A stretch of DNA of 64,000 nucleotides from Culex pipiens pallens. Taxonomy: Eukaryota > Arthropoda > Insecta > Diptera > Culicidae. Below are positions 46,855 through 59,119 of the stretch, one piece after another; the stretch's first letter is position 1; every line of letters starts with the position of its first letter. Location: assembly GCF_016801865.2 (NCBI RefSeq), contig NC_068939.1:92772879-92836878 (forward strand), written 5' to 3'. The translations under genes were made by a program, and so were the position numbers. Below the pieces are notes generated by a model that saw only the letters and a list, made by a program, of their open reading frames with translations, did not search any database and had not been told where the DNA came from.

Positions 46855-47170
46855 TTCGGGCTTGGTGTGTGTGTGTGCGTGCGTGTTTGTGTGATTTTCA
46901 CACGCACACCCGCACACACACACACACGATCTCTCTCTGTGCCTGACTTTGCACACGTCGCCTAGCGAGGCCAGCCTGGCCAGGGGACGAAGTTTTTCCT
47001 GTTTTGGTGCGCTCTTGCAGGGGGGTCAGAAGAAGAAGAAGAAGAAGGAGGAAAATTTGGTGGCAGCGGAAGTGTGAGTTTTGATGGTGGAAAGAGGGGG
47101 GGGGGGGGTTGGGGGGACGAGATGAAGACTAAGAAAAAGAGGATCAAAAGAAGAATGATAGACGGCGAGA
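46855..47170. repeat. Low-complexity block: TG/CA hairpin, GAA and G runs
   Basis: A TG-rich run (46865-46893) faces a CA-rich run (46898-46926), a potential hairpin. Then come GAAGAAGAAGAAGAAG (47031-47047) and a run of at least 14 G with a second run of 6 G at about 47093-47116. The minus-strand frame here (Cys-Val-Cys) is a microsatellite translation. Confidence 0.8.
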
Positions 47171-48997
47171 GAGCGACGGATTAGCGATAGAGCTTTTTTT
47201 TATCCCTGTCTTCTTTCTGTTTTTTGTTTTACACGCATCGCGCGCACACAGCAAACTCACACAGATACACACATCAGTTCGTTAGAAAGGTTTCGATGTG
47301 GAGGTGTGTTGAGTGAAAAAAGAGAGAGCATTGTCATTGTTAGTAACGGAAGTAGAGAAAGTGAAAGTAGTAGTAGTATTTCCAGAGTGTGTTTGGAAGC
47401 TTTTGATGGTTCGGGAATGGTTGTTGTCTACATTCAGGCGCCGGAAGGAGGAAAAAACAACAGAGGGAGCTACTTTGGGGCATTCGGAAGGCGCCAAATT
47501 GGTTCTCCTGTTGGTTAGGCGTTACGTAGCAGTTATAGGAAGAGGGGGTTCGAGAGGGAAAGATTAGGAAATGGGAAATGAAAGCGCACACTGATTTCCG
47601 GTTCTTGGAAAGGACGACGACGAGGGCAACATTTGAATTATTTGCTCACATTGATTTATTACGATGGGCCATTTATTGTAGACAAAAAAAGGGGACAAGT
47701 CGTGGAAGTAGAAATACAACGAGCTGCTCTTCGGCGGGGTTACATTATAAATTAGGATTGTGTTATTACTAAATGGATCTAGTTGTCAACCGTCAAGAAT
47801 TTGTTTTTTACCACTGGGGTCTGCAGTCGTGCTTATCGAATTAACGGGTTTATGAAAACGAAAAGTTTATCATCTTCTTATCGATTGCATAAATGTTATT
47901 ATTTTTGTATGCGAATGTGGTTGTGGTTTACAGTTAGTTGCAAATGATGTAGCGGTTTTTCCCTTTCATTTACTGGTGGGGATTGGCGCGCATAGTTATG
48001 CTCACAGACACAGTTACAAAAATAATAGACACACATGGAACAGAAAGATGCAAACACGTTCACTTGGCATGGATTTATTTATGTTAGTTGTTTTTTTTGG
48101 CTTGGGTTACGCAGATTCTGCATAGTTGCTGTTTGCAGACAATGGACGTCACAAGAGAGAGAAGAGGATTATTTGCGGTTCGAATTAACTTTAAATCTTA
48201 TGTGCAAAACTCAAAACTCTTGGAAGAGTATCAAACCAAAAGTAATACAAAACGAAACAACCAAAATGACCAAAGAAGTAAAAAGTAATATCGAAATTTG
48301 CTTTATACGAGAGCAGTGAAATTTAAACTAACGTGTGTGTTTTGTATTGAACTGAAACTACTTTATAGCATATAAAGTGTATTTATTTAACTAAAAATCT
48401 AGAAAACCTATAAAAATCGGAGCCCAAAAAAATCACAAGGCAACAGAAGAGTAAACTTTAGTAGAATAAATTTCCTCCAATCATTATTTATGTGTATGTG
48501 AGTATTTTTTTTTAATGCGTTGACATTGTATATTTTTTATGAGTATTAAAATCATTTCCATGATTTATTTTCTCTCTTTTCGTTTTCTGTTGTAAAAAGA
48601 AAAAAACTAATAATTGAAATTTAAGGTTTTGTTGAAGTCTTACATTGCTGTTTATTGATGTTGTGATTGGGATTGTGTTGTGTGACTTTTTAGAATGTTT
48701 AAAAATCAGATACATTGCTCATGAGGGATAAAATGCGAATAGATATTTTTTTCAAATTTTGAATTATATAAAAAAATATTTACATTGGTATGAATATAAA
48801 AAATACTATGGAGAATTCAATGACTTAATTTCAAAACATCATTAACACAAACTTAAGTCGAAATATTTTAAGTTGAAATCTGTAAACGCTTTAGTCACGT
48901 CAAGGTATGATAGATTTATACTCACTGAACACACTCGAATCGAATTTTTAGTGAAATTTATGCGAATGAATAAAGTTGTTTATTTCGGGTACAAAAG

Positions 48998-49062
48998 CCA
49001 GGCGCCTCCATGATTGTATTCTGAGAAAGATAAATGCAATGGAGACGCATGGTTTCTTAAAA
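48998..49062. repeat. GCGYCTCCAT hairpin repeat, copy 3
   Basis: GCCAGGCGCCTCCAT and ATGGAGACGCATGGTTT form inverted arms about 35 bp apart. A single arm, CCACGCGTCTCCATC, lies at about 49803. Confidence 0.55.
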
Positions 49063-50053
49063 TGCTAACATATAATTCGGTTGATTTAAGCATTTTCAGG
49101 AAGCCAAAAATCAATCATACCTTGATGAAACTGAAACGTTTACTGACATCAGCTTGAAAAATGTCATGTTGTATCAATCAAAAAGTTTAAAAGCATCATG
49201 TCCAAAAAGATGTTTTTTGAAATTCCGTCGTGGAACTACTTACTTTTCCTGTCATTCTCAAATGACGAAACGGCCTTCTTTTTTCTATTAAAAATAACAG
49301 CATCGAAAAGTAAGTTCAACTTTCAGTACCCATTTCAGTGCTGAAAGTTAGACCTTTCAGCCCTAGTGTCGAACAGTACACTTTTCAGCACTAAAATGAG
49401 TGTCGAAATTTGAATTTTTCAACACTTGTATCGAAAAGTAATGCATTACTTTTTTTTATTCAAACGATGAATTGACTAAACATAGAGCATTTGACTTGAA
49501 ATTTCATTTAAAGGGTGTTTTTGGTAATTGCAAAAAAAGTTGTATGTATGATTTGATTCAAAACAGAAGTTGCCAGTGATTCTAGTTTCTTATTAATTTT
49601 GGTCGAAATTTAACTCAGGCACCAAATTATAAAAAAAATCGTGTAATTCAATCGATTTCCGATTGAAAAACTTTGAAACGAATAGAAAGTTATTTTTGAA
49701 TAAGTTCTCAAGAATACATTTTAATCATTAGATAGAAATATATGGTGCAGACGGGCAATCTGACAAACGACTTCCATCATAATTGTTCATATTTTTGGAC
49801 TACCACGCGTCTCCATCAAACATCTCCAAGTTTTAATGATGCTTGGAGAAGGGATAGTGAGTACATTTCATCATCATAGTTCAAAATATTTTAAATTTTA
49901 CATCAGTCATGTACAAACTGTGAAACGTGTTTTTCACGGAATACCTACTTGATATGGATTAAATAGCTCATTTTTTAAATATAAGCTGTGCAAATATGTA
50001 CTACAACACTTCTTTATTATTTTTTTAACAAATGTTTCTATAGAACTCTAAAG

Positions 50054-51203
50054 TAGGCCTGCTCAACGTCCGGCCCGCGACGGCTTTTCAAAATAATTCT
50101 ATGACCGGCCCTAAAGGCTGTTCTCAAATTGTAAATACATTTAGTGTCGAACTTTAAAAAATAATCTTAAGATCAAATTTTCAGATATAATAACGAAACA
50201 TTTATTTGTTTTATTGTTGCTTTTGCCATAAAATGTTGCGAATTCAACGTTTTGTTGGATTTTGCCTTTGTTTTTTTAAATGATTTTATTTCTCATGTAA
50301 ACATTCTTTAAGTTTGAATTTAATTCTTCTAATTTCTATAATGATATTACCAGAATCAATTATAAAACTTGAAAAATGTGCAAAAAGATTGCAAAAGAAA
50401 CTAAATTTAAAATTTCTATAAGTTTTGACTGTTTTCACTTCTAATTGAATTGTTACATTTTTGAGGATTTGGATTAAAATTAATTTTTCATAAATGAGTA
50501 AGCAAAATTAATGTATTTTTTTTCAGAACAACTTTTCAATCATAATGTTTGCTAGAAAAAGCAATTTAATCATATCGAAAATAATGGTCGCTGTAAACAT
50601 TATTAAAATATTAAAAAATGTTTCAAAATTAGTCAAGAAATTAGGCCGCATTTTTTTTTCATATGGTTCAATATTTCTAAGAATGACGAATTAAAAACTA
50701 TCAGATATTTATTTTTTCCACTTTTTTAAATTTTGTGTCTTTAAAGTCATGTTGAAATGATTTGTAAAATATTTGAATAAAGGTGCACAACAACGCATTT
50801 TTTTTTCGTAGAGATGATTTGAATCCAAATTTCGTTTTAATAAATTTTATCTTGACTAGTTCATTTTTCAAACTTGAAAAAAACTAGCAACGCCGAAATT
50901 TGAATGTTTTTCTGTTAATGATATCAGGGTATTTAATTTCAATCGACAAAAACAATTACAATACAATTTTAACCAAAACAAAATAAAAATTAATGAAATA
51001 TACACATCTTTGAAAGTTATCTTTGTTTTTCTTTCTTAAAATCAAAATATATGAATCTTATTTGCAACACAAGTTAATTTTGTGTTTACTTGAAACAACC
51101 TAATAAAATAAATTTTACTTTAGTTTTAACATTAGTTCCGGCCCGCCACTGCTTCAAAAAAAAATCAGATCTGGTCGCAGGGACAAAAGGTTGGGCACCC
51201 CTG
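50054..51203. mobile_element. Non-autonomous hAT-like element with 8 bp duplication
   Basis: The direct repeat CTCTAAAG (50046-50053 and 51204-51211) flanks imperfect inverted ends: TAGGCCTGCTCAACGTCCGG on the left and, on the other strand, CAGGGGTGCCCAACCTTTTG on the right. An 8 bp duplication and CAGGGGTGCCCAAC-type ends are typical of the hAT superfamily. The inside is very AT-rich with no transposase frame, so it is an internally replaced or deleted derivative of 1150 bp. Confidence 0.88.
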
Positions 51204-53044
51204 CTCTAAAGGTTCAGAAATCAAAAACAACAATATTATTGATCCATAAAAGGATTCAAGGAGAGAAGTGAACAAGGCCAGTTAAATTTAACGATCAGCG
51301 AACTTGGCTGACAAACTTTTTTTAATTAAATTTAGTATTCTGTAAAAAAATAAATAAATTTAAAAGTGAGGAAATGTCTTGGTAAGAGCCATGATTCTAA
51401 AGAATCGTTTTAACAGTTTCTAATAAAGCTAGAAGGATCGCCGATTCAAATGTGATGGATCGCATGTTTGATTCATGCCAAAGTAGTTAATTCATTCTTA
51501 AAAGCCACTCAACACAAACCACAGAGCTCACGTGTCACCGTAGTATGTCGCACTTGGTGTTGTGGAACGTTAAAAAGGTTCCTCCGTTCAGCACGAGTAA
51601 AAGGTGGAGAGAGAGTTTGAAACTGCTCGCTACGCGAAAGGATCATAATAAAGAAAATTTATTCGTTTGTGGCATAAACTAAGAGAGAGAGAGAGAGAGC
51701 CAACAGAAACAGATGTGTATATAAATCTGAATATATATGAAAATAATGTGAAAATAAAACAAAGTCATAAGCTCGCCTGGAAAATTAGCAGCCAGTATTT
51801 TTCACTATAGTTTTCAGAGTTCATTCTATCACGACTACGGGTGCAGAGAAGTAAAGAATAAAGAAAAAAAAACGAGCACAAGGCCGCTAGTAGTATACTA
51901 AACCGAGCTTAGGATGAATTTTAAATTTGATTTCTAATTCGCTAATTAACCTACAAAACAAAACACAAACTGAAAATATGCATAACGCGGGGGCGCCTGC
52001 TCTGCAAGGAGGGAATATGAAGCAAAGTTCAGAAGACAACACTCGTTTTTGAGTGCCAGGCTTGAGAGAAAATTTCAGGAAAAATGTGGAGGGGGTTGGA
52101 TGCTAATGCAACTGTATGCAAATCAGACGGTTGAAGGAAATGGGTTTGGTTAACGGGGCTTGAGAGAGGGGGGCTGCTTTGAGGAAAAGCTTTTGGAAGA
52201 AGGGGCACTAATTGGGTTACTGCTTTTAAAGTGGCTCTATCAGCACTGCTGTCAACTGGTTGAACATAATCTACTCAATCACGAAAGAGAATGGCTGGAG
52301 AGGTTGTATCTGTTGGATCAATAGCAGTCGGGTTAGCAGGAGCAGCAAGTTATTGGGATTAACCCGTTGAACCTTAAACGTTCTACCTCGGGCCAAAGAG
52401 AGAGAGAGAGAGGCGGAAAAATAATGCACTGTAGTGCAGCTGAGATGTGAGTTGTTTGTGAAAATTCAATTAAACTTTGGCCGTTTTGAGGCAGCTTCAA
52501 ACTTGAGCCAATATTATCGGGTATTGTGTGAAAAGCAGTTTTCCAGACAGTCTGAAGGTTTGATAGGGAAGGAAGCCCGCTGGACAGGTGTAAAGTGGGG
52601 TTTCGGGTACGCTTGATTCGAAAATGATTGATTGAAAGTTTAAAACATGCAAACGAGTTCAGAATCAAATTATTGAGAAGTTTACCTTTAAGTTTTACTT
52701 GATATAATTTGTTTGTGTACTGAGTTGTGATGTATTTGTATATCAATCTATATTTTATGCTTTGATTTAATTACAGTCTACTCGAATAACTGAAACTAAA
52801 AACCTCCCAATATAATTTGAAATCTCATGTCCGACAACAAATGATATAAAATTATGTTTTCCTTGTCGATATTTTTTGAGGAGTTCAAGAAATATCTTTG
52901 ATTCGACTGTCCACTTTAAATGTTTGTAAATTTAGAGTATTTTTTAAAAATTCCCTCGAAAATTTTGGTCTTCTTTGTAATTAACATTGTTTCGTTCATC
53001 GCCGAAATAATATTTATTTGCCAAATGTTAGTTTATTTTTCGTA

Positions 53045-53215
53045 TCATACCACAGGTGTCGATGTTCGCTGAATTATCAATAAACAATCCACTTAATAGA
53101 TCACATCCCGTTTTACGCAGAGGCCTGTATTTAGAACCACTCCGAGCAGCAAGACCGTACCATATCGTTTCCGATTTCCTCGCGCTTGAATTGTCCATTT
53201 CTAAACAAAGATTGT
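53045..53215 (-). other. Coding-like island with splice-like ends, strand uncertain
   Basis: On the minus strand, acceptor-like CTTTGTTTAG is followed at once by AAATG and an open frame MDNSSARKSETIWYGLAARS, then KYRPLRKTGCDLLSG, to donor-like TGTG|GTATGA. On the plus strand, CATACCACAG precedes an open frame containing LNRSHPVLRRGLYLEPLR. Base composition is closer to coding than the flanks. I recognise neither protein. It may be an exon of an unknown transcript, a gene fragment in a repeat, or chance. Confidence 0.3.
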
Positions 53216-53977
53216 TAGCCCTCTGCTGCTCAAAATGTTTTCTCTTTTTGCTTATAAAGCAAAAACTTGGCAAGAAAATCAAGTTTTATTTTATCGAAAA
53301 CAAAACTGCTTCTCTTAATAAGTGTTTTTTTTTGGGTATTTTATCAAAAAATGTTTTGCTTTTTTATTACATTCTTGTTGAATTTAAGTAGTTTTTTTCA
53401 GTTCAGGTAACGACAGCTATTGAATTGTAGAAAATTTCATGAACAATAGGTTGATTATTTTAAATTGCAAAAATGTTGACAAAACGGACTCTTCGCTGGT
53501 TAACAAGAATCAACTTCAACTTGAACAAAAAGTTATAACTTTTAACATTTTATGAACAAACGAAGTCGTACAATAAATAAGAAAATGTTCTCAGTTTTTT
53601 TTTGTGGATAATAAGATTTTTTTTGTATCAAAGTAGTTAATCCATGCTCCACAATCATAAAATTACTTTAAAACATGCCTTCGTATGTTTAAGTGAATTG
53701 AATTGGAACCAAAATGATTTTTTTGGTTAAAAATGATGTATTTTTATAACTGAAAACTTAAGAAGCCAGTAATAGCTCAAAGTTTTGATATATTTGGAGC
53801 CAGTTTTTGAAATATGTTTATATTCTTTGTTATTTTTTTTATATATGGGTAATTCTCCGCCAACTCACACAGCAGTTGCCCCGACCCCTCTTCGATTTGC
53901 GTGAAAATTTGTCCTAAGGGGTAACTTTTGTCCCTGATCACGAATCCGAGGTCCGTTTTTTGATATCTCGTGACGGA

Positions 53978-56297
53978 CCCAAGTAGCAAGTGAAATGCCT
54001 TATATTCTTATATATTTTTATAATAGTTTTAAAAAATGCTACCAAGTTTTACTATGACTTTTATTAGAACCTACTAGTTTCATTGACACAACACTTAATA
54101 ATAGGTATAAGATTTCTTAAAGAGAATGTTAAGAATTCATTGTAGAGTTTTAATTCGGTTTTATTCGCAACACTTTAAGCTATCTTGAAGAGATTATTGT
54201 GTTGCTTATTAACTTTAACGAAGCCTGCTTTAAATCGGTTCCGTCTTCAAATAGCATTTATACATTCCTGTTAGATTTAAACTGTCACTTCGACTTATCG
54301 ATGTGAGTAACGCAAAACTCACATTTTTTTTTTTGCCGTGGCGGACGTGGACAAGTTTGAGGAGAAGCTGAGGCAGTATTTGGCGCATTTGGGAATTAAG
54401 GATGGGGTTTCGGTGCATGTTAAACGGAGCGGGGACATTAGTGGGAAGATTCTGTTTACGCCACGGGAGTGATAATTGCGCTGTTGAGTTGGATGAGGGG
54501 TATCCGGAAACGATCAGTGTGATAAGCTTCAAGCAGATGAAGCGAGCCAAGCTCACGCGGTGGATCCAGTGAATGGAAGTCAGGGTGTTTTCTTCAAAAA
54601 CGTCGCTGGTCTTCAGAAGGCGAAGCAGGATATGATGTAATTTGTCGATTATTTGGAGGCACCGGATCGGCTAGGGGCAAAGGTTCCCAAATGTGCTCTA
54701 CTGCTGGGTTCCCCTGGGAGTGGGAAGACAATGTTGGCGAAGGCGGTGGCCACCGAGGTTCCGTTCCTCAGCTTGAACGGATCGAAGTGTATCGAAATGA
54801 ACGACGAAACCCTGAACCAGTTGTTAGTAGAAATGGATGGAGTGGCGTCTAATGAGGGCGTCCTCATGCTTGGTTGACATTTCTTAGTGAAAAACTTTCG
54901 AGTTTTAACAAATACTGTTATAAATGTTCATGGTATACGAAAAGCAATCAGCAAAACTTAAACCCCTTAAATTTCTCTGGAATAAAACCCATCAAATTTA
55001 ATTCTATGTATTGCTACGCATAATCATTGACAGTTGCGCTCGAAGATTGATTGGTGCCCTTTGCAAGTGTTTCCTATTTTTCTGAAATTAACTGTTTAAA
55101 TCTATTAACATTACTATTTGTTGTATTCTGTCTTTTGTGCTGGTGAGATAAAGGTACAAGTACACACAATTTGGTAAAAGTTTGCGGTGATTACAATGTG
55201 AAAGTGATGATTTGGACAGCGTTCATCAACCTACATGAAAAAAGTTATGTTTGTTTTTCATCAAGTGACCAGATGTGTGTTTAATTTTGGATGAGTTATT
55301 CGAATAAATAAATACCGTTGAAATGCAAGCCTGTGTTTTTTTATGCAATTATTTTGAAATTCAAGTTGTCCACCACCGATGGCGATCTTTTTGCAGCTGA
55401 GAAAACACGCATGCGCTACGTCCCCGCCTAGTGCGATTTGATCTTGATGAAAGCCATGATAAATTTTGTTGGATCTGATTAAAGCCGTTGTAAAACTTTT
55501 ATAAATCTTGTAAGTCTTGGCAAGTATTGAGCCACTCCTGTTCAAGAAGGAATGGATTTAATGTAGATTTAAACAAGAACGTTTATATTTCATGAACTTC
55601 GCCATGTTGCTGGAAGGTGCGAGCAGCCGAAAAGCGTAGCCATATTGAATTTGGGAGCAACAATATGCAAAAAATTGTTTTTTTGAAAAAAAATCATGAA
55701 TTTTTATAGTGAATCGAAAGTGCGCATATTAGTTTTTCGAGCTATCTTTGAAAATTGTTCGATGAAATTATGTTGGCATAACTATCACGGTTCATTTTAT
55801 GTTGAAACTCAACTCATTTGTGTTACTAATACAAATATTAATAATTTAAAGTCAAATAATTTTTATCTGCTATCAACCTTTTGTATTTGCATGTAGGAAT
55901 AATTGCTTTCAATCAAGTAAATTAGAAAACTACTCAGTCTATCACGAAGACTTTTTGGTTTGCTACAAATAACAAAACATAAATGCTTTATGTTTTGTTG
56001 AAGGATTCAAGAATGCGCACAGACTAAAAGAAAACCTTAATCCAAACCAAACAGTTTTACTCTTGTTTTGAAGAGATCAATAAAGTTTTAATAAAACACA
56101 CAATAAAATTTGTACGTCTCACGATGCTCCTCAATGATACTCTGGACAACCTCCTAAAATGGTCCATTTTGGTTTTAATGTTGATTTAACTCGCTTTTAA
56201 CTCAGCATGTAGGACTAAATGGCATTTCGTTGAAATTTTCTTGGGAACTCTACAGAATCTCTTTGAAACTATTACAAAACTAAAATTGTTGCTTGGG
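53978..56297. mobile_element. 2.3 kb DNA transposon carrying a host gene fragment
   Basis: It begins CCCAAGTAGCAAG and ends TTGTTGCTTGGG, imperfect inverted repeats. It is flanked by GGA at 53975-53977 and 56298-56300, a 3 bp target duplication whose unoccupied form (GACGGAGGGGCGG, other strand) survives in the right arm of the host foldback. No transposase frame is seen, so it is non-autonomous. The superfamily is not assigned. Interior 54000-54330 and 54890-56290 show nothing else recognisable. It carries the m-AAA protease fragment at 54335-54877. Confidence 0.8.
54335..54877 (+). pseudogene. Paraplegin/AFG3-like m-AAA protease gene fragment
   Basis: Pieces of an inner-mitochondrial-membrane ATP-dependent protease are in order: VDKFEEKLRQYLAHLGI (N-terminal region), VFFKNVAGLQKAKQDMM (the conserved VAG segment), then DRLGAKVPKCALLLGSPG with the Walker A GSPGSGKT and LAKAVATEVPFL, then NQLLVEMDGVASNEGV. 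The stretch between GSKCIEM and NDETLNQ, which should hold Walker B and DEIDA, is missing, as are the SRH-to-protease parts. There are stops at about 54470 and 54635 and at least one frameshift. No introns are visible, so it could be a reverse-transcribed copy or captured exons. It is not functional. The upstream stretch is assigned with less certainty. Confidence 0.82.
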
Positions 56298-59119
56298 GGA
56301 GGGGCGGTACGACCCCTTCCATTTTTGAACATGCGAAAAAAGAGGTGTTTTTCAATAATTTGCAGCCTGAAACGGTGATGAGATAGAAATTTGGTGTCAA
56401 AGGGACTTTTATGTAAAATTAGACGCCCGATTTGATGGCGTACTCAGAATTCCGAAAAAAAAACGTATTTTTCATCGAAAAAAACACTTAAAAAAGTTTT
56501 AAAAATTCTCCCATTTTCCGTTACTTGACTGTAAAAAATTTTGGAACATGTCATTTTATGGGAAATTTAATGTACTTTTCGAATCTACATTGTCCCAGAA
56601 GGGTCATTTTTTCATTTAGAACAAAATTTTTCATTTTAAAATTTCGTGTTTTTTCTAAATTTGCAGGGTTATTTTTTAGAGTGTAACAATGTTCTACAAA
56701 GTTGTAGAGCAGACAATTACAAAAATTTTGATATATAGACATAAGGGGTTTGCTTATACACATCACGAGTTATCGCGATTTTACGAAAAAAAGTTTTGAA
56801 AAAGTTGGTCGTCATCGATCATGGCCGTTCATGGTCACCCGCGACAGACACGGACGACGAAACAAAGAGAAACGCAAAAAGTAACTTTTTCAAAACTTTT
56901 TTTTCGTAAAATCGCGATAACTTGTGATGTTTATAAGCAAACCCCTTATGTCTATATATCAAAATTTTTGTAATTGTCTGCTCTACAACTTTGTAGAATA
57001 TTGTTACACTCTAAAAAATAACCCTGCAAAGTTAGAAAAAAACACGAAATTTTAAAATGAAAAATTTTGTTCTAAATGAAAAAATGACCCTTCTGGGACA
57101 ATGTAGATTCGAAAAGTACATTAAATTTCCCATAAAATGACATGTTCCAAAACTTTTTACAGTCGAGTAACGGAAAATGGGAGAATTTTTAAAACTTTTT
57201 TAGTGTTTTTTTCGATGAAAAATACGTTTTTTCGGAATTCTGAGTACGCCATTAAATCGGGCGTCTAATTTTACATAAAAGTCCCTTTGACACCAAATTT
57301 CTATATCATCACCGTTTCAGGCTGCAAATTATTGAAAAACACCTCTTTTTTCGCATGTTCAAAAATGGAAGGGGTCGTACCGCCCCTCCGTCACGAGATA
57401 TCAAAAAACGGACCTCGGATTCGTGATCAGGGACAAAAGTTACCCCTTAGGACAAAGTTTCACGCAAATCGAAGAGGGGTCGGGGCAACTTTTCCCGATT
57501 TCGTGTGAGTTGGTAGAGAATTACCCATATTACAAAGTATTTATCGATTGATTTTTTATTGTTTTATTTTTATAATATAGTTTTTGTCAAAAAATATTTA
57601 GCTTGACTAATGGCTTTGAGGCAATTGAATTATATCACAAAAAGTTTTTTATATTTATCATCGTTCCAACACATTTTCAACCTTGGTGGCAAAAAAATTA
57701 AGGAAATGTTTAGTTCCGCTAGAATTTCGGAAATTTACGGGAAATTTAGAAAACGGAAAATTTTACGGAAAATTACGGGAATCCCCGTGACAAACTATAA
57801 AAGCAAATAATTATATTCAAATCACTTATTTTTCTCTAAATTTATAGATTTTTCTCTACAATTAAATTTCAAAACTTGACAGTAGAGGGTTAACGGAATT
57901 TGTTTAGCAAAAACCCGAAAGAAATTAAACCGCTTGAGAATGGCTCAGCTTGCGATCGATTTGTGTTGGCCGCGCCAACACCCTGGGGGCCGTTAGTGTC
58001 GGCAGATAAAATAAATAATTATTGTTGTCTTCCTCCCCGTGATGGCGGGGGAGGCAGAAAGGAACCCGCTAATGGGTCGATGAAATTGTTTACAAATACC
58101 GGCGGACTGGAAGTGTTTCAATGTCTTCCAAATGGTGCTAGATTGCGGGATGGGGCGAGAATTGTTTGTTTACGCGCATTTTGCTGAAAAAAAAGTTTGG
58201 TTTGTTGATATTTGGAACGAGCTGAAGATTGTGCCGCTAACAATTCGCTCAATTGATTGATAATTAAAGTAAATTGCATTTTAATCGGATATCTAAATTA
58301 AAAGGGCAAGTAAATTTCTTTAACCTATTTTTAACTCGTAAGAAAAAATGATCCTAACGAGCACAACAAGAGTATAAAAATACGACAAACAATTCTTTTC
58401 ATTCCTAAGAATCGCATTGCTTGTACTTAAGCAAGCATGTCGTTCTAAATTACAGCCGTTGTACGGCTTCCTGTGGTTTATAAATTGTCACCGTAATACT
58501 CTTTCAACGCAATTATCATTATTATTATTTTTGAAAACATAGTTTGATTAACCTTCATAGAACTCCCTTGACTTCTCATATTAAAAAAATCAACTCTTGG
58601 CTCCAATTCAAAAAAAAGTTCTATTTTGATTTACTGTTAGTAGAACGATCCAACGATCCTTAAACAATTTGGTTGATTTTTTTGAAAAGAGTATTGATAG
58701 CATTACGTTGACGAGCTATGTTTTTGAGGTATATTGTGACACACGCAAGTGGTACTCAACATCGTGTTTCAGGTATGTAGTAAACACGGTTAGTTGATTT
58801 CTAAGTATGCATGCTTACTTCAACAAGTTGCTTACCGCAATGCATAGCGCATTTTAGCATAAAAATAACTTGTGACATAATTTAAAGATATTATTTTTCT
58901 TTTCAAGTTTTAGGGAAATCTTTGAAAACATCTTCAAGTTTTATAAAAGCGTATTGTGAAACATAATTTATTTCATTTGCGACATTTCTACTTTTTGCAA
59001 CATTTTTAAGCTTTACAAAGTTGCAATTTCTTCGTAATATGATATGGGAATGGGATTTCGAAGCACAGCACTGCTGCTGTTCATGGCATTGAAATATACA
59101 TTTTCAACCATTAAAAAAA

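Larger units (their letters stand above)
53846..57527. mobile_element. Foldback element, split by a 2.3 kb insertion
   Basis: Ends TATGGGTAATTCTC and GAGAATTACCCATA. Left part 53846-53977 and 56298 to about 56800 together mirror about 56870-57527, with landmarks CCCCGACCCCTCTTCGAT, GTAACTTTTGTCCCTGATCA and GGGGCGGTACGACC. Removing 53978-56297 plus one GGA restores the uninterrupted arm order seen in the right arm. The restored length is about 1.36 kb and it has no coding capacity. Confidence 0.88.

Noticed and set aside
46618..46956. 112-residue minus-strand frame rich in Cys, Val and His
   Set aside because: Its N-terminal half is a CA/TG microsatellite translation.
52333..52746. 137-residue minus-strand frame
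   Set aside because: No domain, AT-driven composition, no splice context; a GA run explains the Leu-Ser stretch.
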